Below, in pieces: positions 8,351 to 15,765 of a stretch of DNA of 33,134 bases (position 1 is its first letter; every line of letters starts with the position of its first letter). The translations under genes were made by a program, and so were the position numbers. Below the pieces are notes generated by a model. The model saw only the letters and a list, made by a program, of their open reading frames with translations. It searched no databases and was not told where the DNA came from. This DNA is from Gemmatimonadota bacterium (lineage in GTDB: Bacteria > Gemmatimonadota > Gemmatimonadetes > Longimicrobiales > Gaopeijiaceae), in contig JAJEBW010000017.1 of NCBI GenBank assembly GCA_022822325.1, positions 1 through 33,134 on the forward strand. Reading direction: 5' to 3'.

Positions 8351-9613
8351 GTGGATCCGATCGCCGCCCTTGGACTGGGCATCGTCGCCGTCATCGTCAT
8401 CATCATGGTCATCGTCACGGTCAAGTCGCTGATCGTGATCGCGCCCCCCAACGAGGCCGCCGTCCTCACCGGAAGAAACCGGTTGCTGGGCGATGGCAAG
8501 AAGGTGGGGTATCGCTCCATCTCGGGCGGGCGCACCTTCCGCGTCCCGATCATCGAGACGGTGCAGCTCATGAATCTGGAGACCATCCCCATCGAGGTGC
8601 TGGTCAGCAACGCCTTCTCCAAGGGGAACATTCCCCTGAATGTGGAGGCCATCGCCAATGTGAAGATCGCCTCGCAGCCGGAGTGGGTCTTCAACAACGC
8701 CGTCGAACGGCTGCTGGGCAAGACGGAGGACGAGATCCGGGCGCTGGCCCAGGACACTCTGACCGGAAATCTGCGCGGCGTGCTCGCCACCATGACCCCG
8801 GAAGCCGTCAACGAGGACCGGCTTGGATTCGCCAAGGCGCTCTCGGAGGACGCGGGCGAGGATCTGGCTTCGCTCGGATTCCACCTGGATGTGCTCAAGA
8901 TCCAGAATGTGAGCGACGAGCGCGGCTACCTGGAGGCGATCGGGCGCGAGAAGTCCGCCGAAGCGATCCGCCAGGCCGAGATTGCCGAGGCCCAGGCCGA
9001 AGCCGATACCCGCGAGGCGCAGGCGGAAGCGAGACGACGGGCGGAGGTGCGGGAAGCGGGAGCCTCGATCAAGGTGGCCGAGGCGCGCAACGAGCTGCGG
9101 GTGCGCCAGGCCGAGCTGGACCGCCAGGGCGAAACCGCCGAGAAGATCGCGCGGGTGAAGGCCCAGGAGGCCGAGGTGGAGGCCGAAAAGATCCTCGAGA
9201 TGAAGCGGGTGGAGCGCGAAGAACAGCGTCTCCGGGCCGATGTGGTGGAGCCGGCGAAAGCCGCGAAGATGGCCGCGTTCGCGCGCGCCGAGGCGGAAGC
9301 CGCGCCGATCCTGGAGCGCGGGAAGGCGCAGGTGGAGGTGCTGAGGAGGCTCTACGGGGAGGTTCGGGCCGGAGGCGAGGCCGCCTTCGCGGTCTTCCTG
9401 GCCGAGAAGCTGCCCGAGTTGCTCGAAATCGCGGTGGGCGCCGTCGAAGGGGTGGACATCGACCGTGTGGTGGTGATGGACGGGGGGAAGGGGGAGGGGG
9501 TCTCGAATGCGCTCAACCAGCGGGTGAAGGGCGCCTACGGCACGCTCGAGGGGCTGTCGTCGGTCCTCGGGCTTGACATTCAGAAGGTGCTCAAGAAGGC
9601 TGTGGGGGACTGA
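8351..9613 (+). CDS. Flotillin family protein (SPFH domain)
   Basis: Membrane-associated scaffold of the flotillin/YqiK type, thought to organise membrane microdomains with NfeD. The GTG start at 8351 is supported by a near-perfect Shine-Dalgarno sequence, AAGGAGGT at 8336-8343. The 420-residue product has an N-terminal membrane anchor (about 8-32), then the SPFH region beginning VIAPPNEAAVLTGRN and running to about residue 200. A long Glu/Ala/Arg-rich coiled coil follows (about 205-320), and the C-terminal oligomerisation region ends GLDIQKVLKKAVGD. Length and order are normal for the family. No clear T-rich terminator follows; a weak GGGAC/GTCCC stem lies near 9608-9624. Confidence 0.9.
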   Translation: MDPIAALGLGIVAVIVIIMVIVTVKSLIVIAPPNEAAVLTGRNRLLGDGKKVGYRSISGGRTFRVPIIETVQLMNLETIPIEVLVSNAFSKGNIPLNVEAIANVKIASQPEWVFNNAVERLLGKTEDEIRALAQDTLTGNLRGVLATMTPEAVNEDRLGFAKALSEDAGEDLASLGFHLDVLKIQNVSDERGYLEAIGREKSAEAIRQAEIAEAQAEADTREAQAEARRRAEVREAGASIKVAEARNELRVRQAELDRQGETAEKIARVKAQEAEVEAEKILEMKRVEREEQRLRADVVEPAKAAKMAAFARAEAEAAPILERGKAQVEVLRRLYGEVRAGGEAAFAVFLAEKLPELLEIAVGAVEGVDIDRVVVMDGGKGEGVSNALNQRVKGAYGTLEGLSSVLGLDIQKVLKKAVGD

Positions 9614-9706
9614 TCTTCGTCCCGGCTGCATTCTCGTGCCCCCTGCTCCAAAGGGCCTCTCCGGGGATCGACCCTGTACGGTATTCTGTGAAGGAACCGG
9701 AATGTT

Positions 9707-9771
9707 GTGACCGAATCGTTACAAGACGGTCAGGATTCCGTTACATGAATGTTTCTTCCTGTTACTTGCGT
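9707..9771 (+). promoter_or_regulatory. Phased 11-bp repeat array resembling tandem Pho boxes, before the porin
   Basis: GT-starting pentamers recur with an 11-bp step: GTGAC (9707), GTTAC (9718), GTCAG (9729), GTTAC (9740), GTTTC (9751), and then GTTAC at 9761 (10 bp). PhoB/PhoP-type regulators bind 11-bp direct repeats, and CTGTTAC resembles the heptamer CTGTCAT of E. coli Pho boxes. The array ends about 100 bp before the porin start. It also covers the alternative upstream ATG (9749), which argues against that start. Regulation by a PhoB-like protein is inference from spacing and context. Confidence 0.6.
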
Positions 9772-9865
9772 CGATTCCCCGGGGGGCGTATCCGCGCTGC
9801 CCGGAAATCTTCCGGCGGGTGGAATCCGACCGCCCGCAGTCACCTGTCCACCGGAGTCACGTCCC

Positions 9866-10939
9866 TTGCGCGGAGCTTCTCCCATCGCCCTTGCGCTGCT
9901 GCTCGTCCTGGCCGCGCTGGGGTCTCCCACCGTCTCCGCCCAGGTTGAGATCGCGGGACGCGCCGCCCGGATCTCCTTCGGCGGCCGTCTGCACAGCCAG
10001 TTTGCCACGAGCTCCGCGGCGGACGGCAAATCCACCGATTTCTTTACGCGCCGCGCCCGCTTCACCCTGGATGTCCAGGTCACCCCCCTCCTGGATGCCC
10101 GCGTACAGCCGGACTTCGGAGGCGGCGAGCTTGATCTCAAGGACGCCTACTTTCGCCTGAATCTGAATCCGGGGTTGCGGTTCTCGATGGGCCAGTTCAA
10201 GCGCGCCTTCGACATCTTCGAGCTCAACAGCTCAACCGACATCGTGGTCGTGGAACGAACCGGGCGGATCGACGGTGCGGGCGGATGCGCGGGACCGGGT
10301 GGTCTCTGCGCACTCAGCCGCTTTACCGAGAAACTTGCCTACGCGGACCGGGACATCGGCGTCAAGCTCGATGGCGAGCTCGGATCGCGGCTTCGCTACA
10401 TGGCCACCCTGACCAATGGGACGGGCACGGCGGGCGCGGACGAGAATTCCGGCAAGTCGCTGGCAGGACGCCTTTCGGTGCAGCTTCTGGAGGGCGTATC
10501 GGTATCGGCCAACCTCTCCCGTCACGACTTCGTCCGCGCGGACAACGACACCGAGGGGGCGACCGCGCTCGGCGCCGATCTCGAAATCGGCGGCTTTCGC
10601 CAGGGGACGCACCTCCAGCTCGGAGTGGTTGGCGGCGCGAACTGGCGGCTCGACCCGGCCGCGGACGGCGAGATCCCTCGTTTCCTCGCCTGGCAGGCCA
10701 TACTCAGCCGCTACCTGCCGATCGATGCATCCAGCTTTGAGGCCGTCGAACCCATGGCACGCGCAAGCTGGGGCGATCCGCACCGCGCCATGGCCGACGA
10801 CGCCGGGCTTCTGCTTACGCCGGGTCTCTTCCTCTATATCAGGGGCAAGAACCGAATCGGAGCCAATCTGGACATCTACCGGCCCGGATCGGGATCGACC
10901 GAGTTCTCTTTCAAGCTGCAGAGCTACCTCTACTACTGA
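9866..10939 (+). CDS. Phosphate-selective porin O/P family outer-membrane protein
   Basis: Outer-membrane channel expected to let phosphate or polyphosphate reach the periplasmic PstS. I choose the TTG at 9866: GGAG lies nine bases upstream and a signal peptide follows at once (PIALALLLVLAALGSPTVSAQ). An ATG at 9749 would bury the signal 40 residues in and lies inside the Pho-like array. The mature part shows the OprO/OprP family pattern: FGGRLHSQF, TDFFTRRARFTLD, LKDAYFRLNL and GQFKRAFDIFELNSSTDI, then alternating amphipathic strands ending in aromatic residues (SYLYY). At 357 residues it is shorter than OprP. It precedes the pst genes on the same strand, separated by its own second array. 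Confidence 0.75.
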   Translation: MRGASPIALALLLVLAALGSPTVSAQVEIAGRAARISFGGRLHSQFATSSAADGKSTDFFTRRARFTLDVQVTPLLDARVQPDFGGGELDLKDAYFRLNLNPGLRFSMGQFKRAFDIFELNSSTDIVVVERTGRIDGAGGCAGPGGLCALSRFTEKLAYADRDIGVKLDGELGSRLRYMATLTNGTGTAGADENSGKSLAGRLSVQLLEGVSVSANLSRHDFVRADNDTEGATALGADLEIGGFRQGTHLQLGVVGGANWRLDPAADGEIPRFLAWQAILSRYLPIDASSFEAVEPMARASWGDPHRAMADDAGLLLTPGLFLYIRGKNRIGANLDIYRPGSGSTEFSFKLQSYLYY

Positions 10940-10994
10940 GCCGATGACGAGTCGCCCGCTCCGGCCTCGCCTTTTGCGGGGCTTCAGAGACAGC

Positions 10995-11038
10995 GATACA
11001 GTGTCGTTACACCGAGGTCGCCGAGATGTGACGCGGCG
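10995..11038 (+). promoter_or_regulatory. Second phased 11-bp repeat array (Pho box-like), before pstS
   Basis: Pentamers GATAC (10995), GTTAC (11006), GTCGC (11017) and GTGAC (11028) follow each other at exactly 11-bp steps. The spacing and core match the array before the porin. It ends 98-104 bp upstream of the pstS start, the same distance as in the porin case. Together they suggest one phosphate-responsive regulator acting on both promoters; the regulator gene itself is not in the window. Confidence 0.55.
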
Positions 11039-11135
11039 CCCGTACCCTCCTCACCGCAAAGTCATGCACCAGATGAACGACTGCCTGAACGGCCCTGTTC
11101 CCGGGCCTCGAAGCCGAAACGGAGCGAAGAAGAGC

Positions 11136-12023
11136 ATGAAGCGCACGAACATGAGACGATTCTTTCCCCTGGCGCTCCTTGCGCTCGCCGGCTGCGGCGG
11201 ATCGGACGGCCGGGACCAGCGCGCCGTAATCCAGAACAAGGGCTCCGACACCCTGCTGAATGTCGCCCAGGCGTGGGCGGAGGCGTACGGGTCGGTGAAT
11301 CCCGACGTGGCCGTCGCGATTACGGGAGGCGGTTCCGGCACCGGGATCTCCGCGATGATCAACGGCACCGTGGACATCGCGAACTCCTCTCGCAAGATGC
11401 GCGAATCCGAGCTGGAAGCCGCGCGCGGCAATGGCGTCGAGCCGATCGAGTTCGTCGTCGGCTACGATGCGCTGGCCATCTTCCTTCACGAGGACAATCC
11501 CATCGGGTCGATCACCATCCCGCAGCTCCGGGAGGTCTATGGCGAGGGTGGAGGGATCACCAGGTGGTCCGATCTCGGCGTTCAGGTTCCCGGGTGCAGC
11601 TCCGACGAGATCGTCCTCGTGAGCCGCCAGAACAACTCGGGAACCTACGTTTACTTCAAGGAAGCCGTGCTCGGAGAGGACGGGGAGTACAAGCTCGGCT
11701 CGCGCGATATGCACGGCTCCAAGGATGTCGTCGATCTGGTCGAGAATACGCCCTGCGCGATCGGATACAGCGGTCTCGCCTACGCCACCGAGCATGTCGG
11801 GATGCCCTGCGTCGCCGGCGAGGAGGGCAGCGAGTGCGTTTCGCCCTCGGTCGCGACGGCGGTCAGCGGCGCCTACCCGATTGCGCGCCCGCTCTTCATG
11901 TACACCGCCGGGGAACCCCATGGAGCGGTCCGGGACTACATGGACTGGATCCTCTCGCCCGAGGGTCAGTGCGTCATTCTGGAACGCGGGTACGCGCCCC
12001 ACACCGAGACGGAGTGCACTTGA
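11136..12023 (+). CDS. pstS: Phosphate ABC transporter substrate-binding lipoprotein PstS
   Basis: Periplasmic phosphate receptor of the Pst importer. The ATG at 11136 (GGAG and GAAGAAGAG upstream) gives 295 residues with a lipoprotein signal ending LALLALAGC (Cys20), so the protein is probably membrane-tethered. Family marks are the phosphate-binding loops: GSDTLLN near residue 36, ITGGGSGTGISAMINGTVDI near 62-81, the SRKM segment after it, and SRQNNSGTYVYFKE near 166-179. The C-terminal domain ends with IARPLFMYTAGEPHGAVRDY and DWILSPEGQ, as in PstS proteins. Its TGA overlaps the TTG start of the phoU fusion. First gene of the phosphate operon, behind the second Pho box-like array. Confidence 0.93.
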   Translation: MKRTNMRRFFPLALLALAGCGGSDGRDQRAVIQNKGSDTLLNVAQAWAEAYGSVNPDVAVAITGGGSGTGISAMINGTVDIANSSRKMRESELEAARGNGVEPIEFVVGYDALAIFLHEDNPIGSITIPQLREVYGEGGGITRWSDLGVQVPGCSSDEIVLVSRQNNSGTYVYFKEAVLGEDGEYKLGSRDMHGSKDVVDLVENTPCAIGYSGLAYATEHVGMPCVAGEEGSECVSPSVATAVSGAYPIARPLFMYTAGEPHGAVRDYMDWILSPEGQCVILERGYAPHTETECT

Positions 12024-13096
12024 GCCGCTACGAGCAACGCCTGGAGTCGGATCTTCAGACCATCCGCCTGCAGCTTCAGGAGATCGCCGCCGAGGTGGAG
12101 GGCAATCTGCGGCACTCGTTGCGAGCGGTTCGGGAGCGCGACGCAAGGCTGGCCAACGAGACTCTGATCAGGGATCGGGCGGTCAACCTCGAGATCCGCG
12201 ATCTGGAGCACCTCTGTCATCTCTTCGTGGTGCGGCACCTGCCCAGCGGCAGCCACCTGCGCTTCGTATCGGCGGTGTTGCGCCTGGCGGTGGTGCTTGA
12301 GCGCGTGGGCGACTATTCCGTTGCAATCTGTCGGGTCGCGCGCGAGATGGCATCCTCCCTGCCCGATGCCGTCTGGAACAACATCGCCCTGATGGGCAGT
12401 CACTCGGCGAAGGCGCTGGGGACCGCGCTGGCGGGTTTCGTTGCGGGCAATCCCGACAGTGCGCGGGTCTCGCGGGGGATGGCAAGGCAGACGGCCGCCA
12501 TCCACCCCTTTGCGTTCGAGGGGCTTATCGCCGCCGCGGATGCCGATCGCCGGCCGGCGCGGGATCTCTTCGGGGCGTTGCTGGTCCTTCGGCTCCTCCA
12601 GCGGACGGCCGAGCAGGCGGAGAATGCCTGCGAACAGACTCTCTTCGCCGTGCAGGGGAAGCGCAAGAAGGACAAACGTTACAGAATTCTCTTTGTGGAC
12701 CGCGATCACCGGATCACCAGCAAGTTGGCGGAGGTGGCGCTGGCGGAGAGTCATCCGCACGCAGGACGGTTCGCCTCCGCGGGGCTGGAGCCGGGCCCTG
12801 CCTTTGACCCGCGGCTGCTGGACTTCTGCGGACGTCGCGGCATGACGATCGGACCGGAAGAGAAGCCGAAGTCGCTGGCGGACGCCCTTGATGTGGGACC
12901 TCACTACCATATCGTCGCGGGTCTGGGCATTGATCCTTCGCGACACTTCGATGTGCCCTACCGTACCGCCGTGTTGCAGTGGGATCTCACCGAAGACGGG
13001 GTCGGCGCCGAAACCGCGATGGCAGACCTACACCGCGTGCTCGTGGAGCGGGTGCGCGATCTCATGACGACCCTTGGCGTACGGGACGACGGGTGA
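12020..13096 (+). CDS. phoU: PhoU-domain protein fused to a degenerate low-molecular-weight phosphatase-like domain
   Basis: PhoU proteins link the Pst transporter to the phosphate sensor kinase. The TTG at 12020 overlaps the pstS stop (TTGA) and has GGAG five bases upstream; product 358 residues. Residues 1-215 form the helical PhoU pair of repeats, with the acidic metal-binding signature LERVGDYS (93-100) and a weaker second copy, LLQRTAEQAENACE. Residues about 221-350 resemble the LMW-PTP/arsenate reductase fold: YRILFVDRDHRITSKLAEVAL, then FASAGLEPGPAFDPRLLDFCGRRGM and later QWDLTED. The catalytic CX5R loop is gone: Asp227 stands for Cys and Thr233 for Arg. The tail cannot act as a normal phosphatase and may bind phosphate or a partner. 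The PhoU call is firm; the second domain is likely. Confidence 0.85.
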   Translation: MSRYEQRLESDLQTIRLQLQEIAAEVEGNLRHSLRAVRERDARLANETLIRDRAVNLEIRDLEHLCHLFVVRHLPSGSHLRFVSAVLRLAVVLERVGDYSVAICRVAREMASSLPDAVWNNIALMGSHSAKALGTALAGFVAGNPDSARVSRGMARQTAAIHPFAFEGLIAAADADRRPARDLFGALLVLRLLQRTAEQAENACEQTLFAVQGKRKKDKRYRILFVDRDHRITSKLAEVALAESHPHAGRFASAGLEPGPAFDPRLLDFCGRRGMTIGPEEKPKSLADALDVGPHYHIVAGLGIDPSRHFDVPYRTAVLQWDLTEDGVGAETAMADLHRVLVERVRDLMTTLGVRDDG

Positions 13097-14025
13097 CCCC
13101 GGTGCCCCGGGCGCGCCTGTCGGCCGACACCGCCGCCATGGACCGCAGAGACGCCGCATGGTATGTCGACCGCATCGCCCAGTGGCTGGTCTTCGCGGGC
13201 GGGGTCTCGGCCATTGTCTTCATCGTCGGGATCTTCGTCTTCGTAACCAGGGAAGGACTGGACTTCGTCCTGGGATCGCTGAATCTGCGGGAGTTTTTCG
13301 GATCGATCGCCTGGCGTCCCACCTCCAACAATCCCACCTACGGGGCATTGGCGCTGATTGTGGGAACCGCGAGCGTGACGGGCTTCGCGATGCTGATGTC
13401 GGTTCCGCTGTCGCTGGGGGTGGCTCTCTTCATCGCCGAGTTCGCAACGGGCAAGACGCGCGAAACGCTGAAGATTCTGGTCGAGATGCTCGCGGCGATT
13501 CCCTCGGTGGTGTGGGGTTTCGTGGGCATGTCGATCATGAATCCGCTGATTATCGAGACTTTCGATGTGCCGGTGGGGCTGAATGTGATGAACGCGGGGC
13601 TGATTCTGGGACTGATGGCGGCGCCGATCATGACCACGATCGCCGAGGACGCGCTGAAGGCCGTGCCGGACAGCTACCGGGAGGCGGCGGAAGCGCTGGG
13701 GGCGACGCGCTGGGAGGTCATCTGGAAGGTCGTGATTCCGGCCAGCAAGAACGGGATCCTGGCGGCCGTGCTGCTGGGCGTGGGCAGGGGCTTCGGCGAA
13801 ACGATGGCGGTCCTGATGGCTTCCGGGCACGCGATCAACCTTCCCACAAGTCCCTTTGATTCGGTGCGGGCGCTGACCGCGACGATCGCCGCCGAGCTCG
13901 GAGACACGGTGCAGGGCGGGAACCATTGGGGCGCTCTCTTCACGCTGGGCATTCTCCTCTTCGTTGTCACCTTCGTCATCAACCTGACGGCGGATATCGT
14001 CGTTCGGGGCATCGGGAAGGAATAG
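13093..14025 (+). CDS. pstC: Phosphate ABC transporter permease PstC
   Basis: One of the two inner-membrane channel subunits of the Pst importer. A GTG at 13093 overlaps the phoU stop (GTGA), giving 310 residues; an ATG at 13138 is an alternative that removes 15 residues and leaves the first membrane segment intact (WLVFAGGVSAIVFIVGIFVFV). The frame holds about six hydrophobic helices. It has the permease coupling segment around YREAAEALGATRWEVIWKVV, followed by GILAAVLLGVGRGFGETMAVLMASG, which is diagnostic for PstC/PstA. The N-terminal periplasmic part carries LNLREFFGSIAWRPT. Translationally coupled to phoU; followed by a 61-bp gap with a micro-ORF before pstA. Confidence 0.93.
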   Translation: MTPVPRARLSADTAAMDRRDAAWYVDRIAQWLVFAGGVSAIVFIVGIFVFVTREGLDFVLGSLNLREFFGSIAWRPTSNNPTYGALALIVGTASVTGFAMLMSVPLSLGVALFIAEFATGKTRETLKILVEMLAAIPSVVWGFVGMSIMNPLIIETFDVPVGLNVMNAGLILGLMAAPIMTTIAEDALKAVPDSYREAAEALGATRWEVIWKVVIPASKNGILAAVLLGVGRGFGETMAVLMASGHAINLPTSPFDSVRALTATIAAELGDTVQGGNHWGALFTLGILLFVVTFVINLTADIVVRGIGKE

Positions 14026-14035
14026 AGCCGAAGAA

Positions 14036-14083
14036 ATGGAAAAAGTCGAAATGGTGCGCGTCGAAATGGTGCAGGACGAGTAA
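14036..14083 (+). CDS. 15-codon micro-ORF with internal repeat between pstC and pstA
   Basis: ATG GAA AAA... to TAA reads MEKVEMVRVEMVQDE. Two near-identical 15-bp units, each starting GTCGAAATGGTGC, encode VEMVR and VEMVQ. The purine-rich GAAGAA immediately before the ATG is a poor ribosome site, with AAGGA further upstream. Its stop lies three bases before the pstA GTG, and its last codons (AGGACGAG) double as the pstA ribosome-binding region. It could be a leader cistron that couples pstC to pstA, or a chance frame in a small duplication. Confidence 0.3.
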   Translation: MEKVEMVRVEMVQDE

Positions 14084-14086
14084 TCC

Positions 14087-14956
14087 GTGTTTACGGCAAC
14101 GCCTCGGAACCGACGGAGCTACCGGGTCCAGAATGTGGCCCGGGCCGCCTTCTTCCTGGCCACGGTGGCGCTGGTGATCCCCGTCCTGATCATCGTGGCC
14201 ACCCTGGCGGTGAAGGGGGGACCGGCGATCTCGTGGGAGTTCCTCTTCACGCCTCCGCGCGACAATCTGACGGCGGGCGGGATCATGCCCGCGCTCGTCG
14301 GCACGATCTGGCTGGTCGTGGTCGCGCTCCTGGCCTCGGTGCCGGTCGGCGTGGCGGCGGCGATCTATCTGAGCGAGTACGCCCCGGACAATCTCCTGAC
14401 GCGCACGATCAACCTTGCGATCATCAACCTGGCCGGCGTTCCCTCCATCGTGCATGCCCTCTTCGGCGTCGGCGCCTTCGTGCTCTTCTTCGGCGCGGGG
14501 ACCTCCATCCTGGCGGCAAGCCTGACCCTGGCGGTCATGACGCTTCCGGTCGTCATCGTGGCGACGCGCGAATCGCTGCAGGCCGTGCCTCCCGCCTTCC
14601 GCGAGGCGTGCTGGAATATGGGGGCCACCCGTTGGCAGACCATTCGCAAGGTCGTTCTCCCCAACTCGATCAGCGGAATCCTGACCGGGGTGATCCTCGA
14701 GGTGTCGCGCTCGGCGGGGGAGACGGCGCCGATCATGTTCACCGGCGCCACCGCCTACATCGTCTTCCTTCCCCAGAGCGTCATGGACCAGACGATGGCC
14801 CTGTCCTACCATCTCTTCTACATCGCAACGCAGCAGACCGGGGTGCCGGAAGAGTTGACCTTTGGCGTGGCGCTGGTTCTGATCTCGATTGTCCTGCTGA
14901 TGAACGCCGTCTCAATTTCCTTCCGCGTCTACCTGAGGAGCCTGAAGAAGTGGTAG
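14087..14956 (+). CDS. pstA: Phosphate ABC transporter permease PstA
   Basis: Second channel subunit of the Pst importer. A GTG at 14087, four bases after the micro-ORF stop, gives 289 residues with about six membrane helices, beginning ARAAFFLATVALVIPVLIIVATLAV. The ATPase-coupling loop is clear (PPAFREACWNMGATRWQTIRKVVLP, in two adjoining parts) and is followed by GILTGVILEVSRSAGETAPIMFTG, the PstA counterpart of the PstC motif. The cytoplasmic C-terminus is short and ends LRSLKKW. Its stop overlaps the pstB1 start by seven bases. Length and order are normal for the family. Confidence 0.93.
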   Translation: MFTATPRNRRSYRVQNVARAAFFLATVALVIPVLIIVATLAVKGGPAISWEFLFTPPRDNLTAGGIMPALVGTIWLVVVALLASVPVGVAAAIYLSEYAPDNLLTRTINLAIINLAGVPSIVHALFGVGAFVLFFGAGTSILAASLTLAVMTLPVVIVATRESLQAVPPAFREACWNMGATRWQTIRKVVLPNSISGILTGVILEVSRSAGETAPIMFTGATAYIVFLPQSVMDQTMALSYHLFYIATQQTGVPEELTFGVALVLISIVLLMNAVSISFRVYLRSLKKW

Positions 14957-15765
14957 AGAGCGGGGTCGGGGCAGGCGCCGGAAAGGGCGATCGCGGCCCG
15001 CTCTACGCGGAGCCTCCGACAATCGAGGTTCGCGATCTGCATATCGCCTACGGGGGGCGGTCGGCGCTGAGCGACGTTTCCTTCGATGTGTACCGGCACG
15101 AGATCTTCGGGATAATCGGACCGGCCAACAGCGGCAAGACATCCTTTCTGCGCGCGCTCAACCGCATGAGCGATTTCGTCACCGGGATGGAGGTCAGGGG
15201 CGATGTCCGCATCAACGGCAAGGACATCGGCGACTGGCGAAACGTGTACGCGCTCCGCAGCCGGATCGGGGTGGTTTTTCCGCTTCCGGTCGGACTGCCC
15301 ATGAGCGTCTACGACAACGTGGCCTTCGCGCCCAGACTGCGCGGGATTCGCCGCAAGAGCGAGCTCGACGACGTCGTCGAACGGTGCCTGACCCGGGCGG
15401 CGCTCTGGGACGAGGTGAAGGACCGTCTGGATTCCCTGGGCAGCCTTCTCTCCGGCGGACAGCAGCAGCGCCTGACGATCGCGCGCGCCCTCTCGCAGGA
15501 ACCGGAGCTTCTTCTGCTGGACGAGTTTTCGATCGCCGTCGACCCCGTCACGACGATGCGGATCGAGGACGTGCTCAGGGAGTTGCGGTCGGAGCTGACC
15601 ATCGTTCTGGTCACCAATCTCGTGCAACAGGCGCGCCGGCTGGCCGACCGCACCGCTTTCTTCCTGAACGGAACGCTCGTGGAGATCGGCAAAACGGAGC
15701 ACCTCTTCGAGGGCCGGGTCAACGACGAACGCACCAGCCACTACATCGAGGGACGTTTTGGATAG
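14950..15765 (+). CDS. pstB: PstB-like ATPase 1: intact signature, missing Q-loop Gln and switch His
   Basis: Nucleotide-binding subunit of the Pst transporter, 271 residues from a GTG at 14950 that overlaps the pstA stop; GAGGAG lies nine bases upstream. Walker A is GPANSGKT (57-64) and the signature LSGGQQQRLTIARAL (167 on) is canonical. Key residues differ from normal PstB. The Q-loop VFQ is VFP (Pro111). Walker B/D-loop reads LLLLDEFSIAVDP instead of DEPCSALDP. The switch His of VTHN is Asn (VTN, Asn223). Such changes usually abolish hydrolysis at a protein's own Walker site while its signature still serves the partner. The adjacent pstB2 has the opposite pattern. Ends with the usual PstB tail YIEGRFG. 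Confidence 0.9.
   Translation: MVESGVGAGAGKGDRGPLYAEPPTIEVRDLHIAYGGRSALSDVSFDVYRHEIFGIIGPANSGKTSFLRALNRMSDFVTGMEVRGDVRINGKDIGDWRNVYALRSRIGVVFPLPVGLPMSVYDNVAFAPRLRGIRRKSELDDVVERCLTRAALWDEVKDRLDSLGSLLSGGQQQRLTIARALSQEPELLLLDEFSIAVDPVTTMRIEDVLRELRSELTIVLVTNLVQQARRLADRTAFFLNGTLVEIGKTEHLFEGRVNDERTSHYIEGRFG

Noticed and set aside
9749..9865. N-terminal extension of the porin from ATG 9749
   Set aside because: The ATG lies inside the 11-bp repeat array and would place the signal peptide 40 residues into the protein; TTG 9866 has a ribosome site and begins the signal directly.
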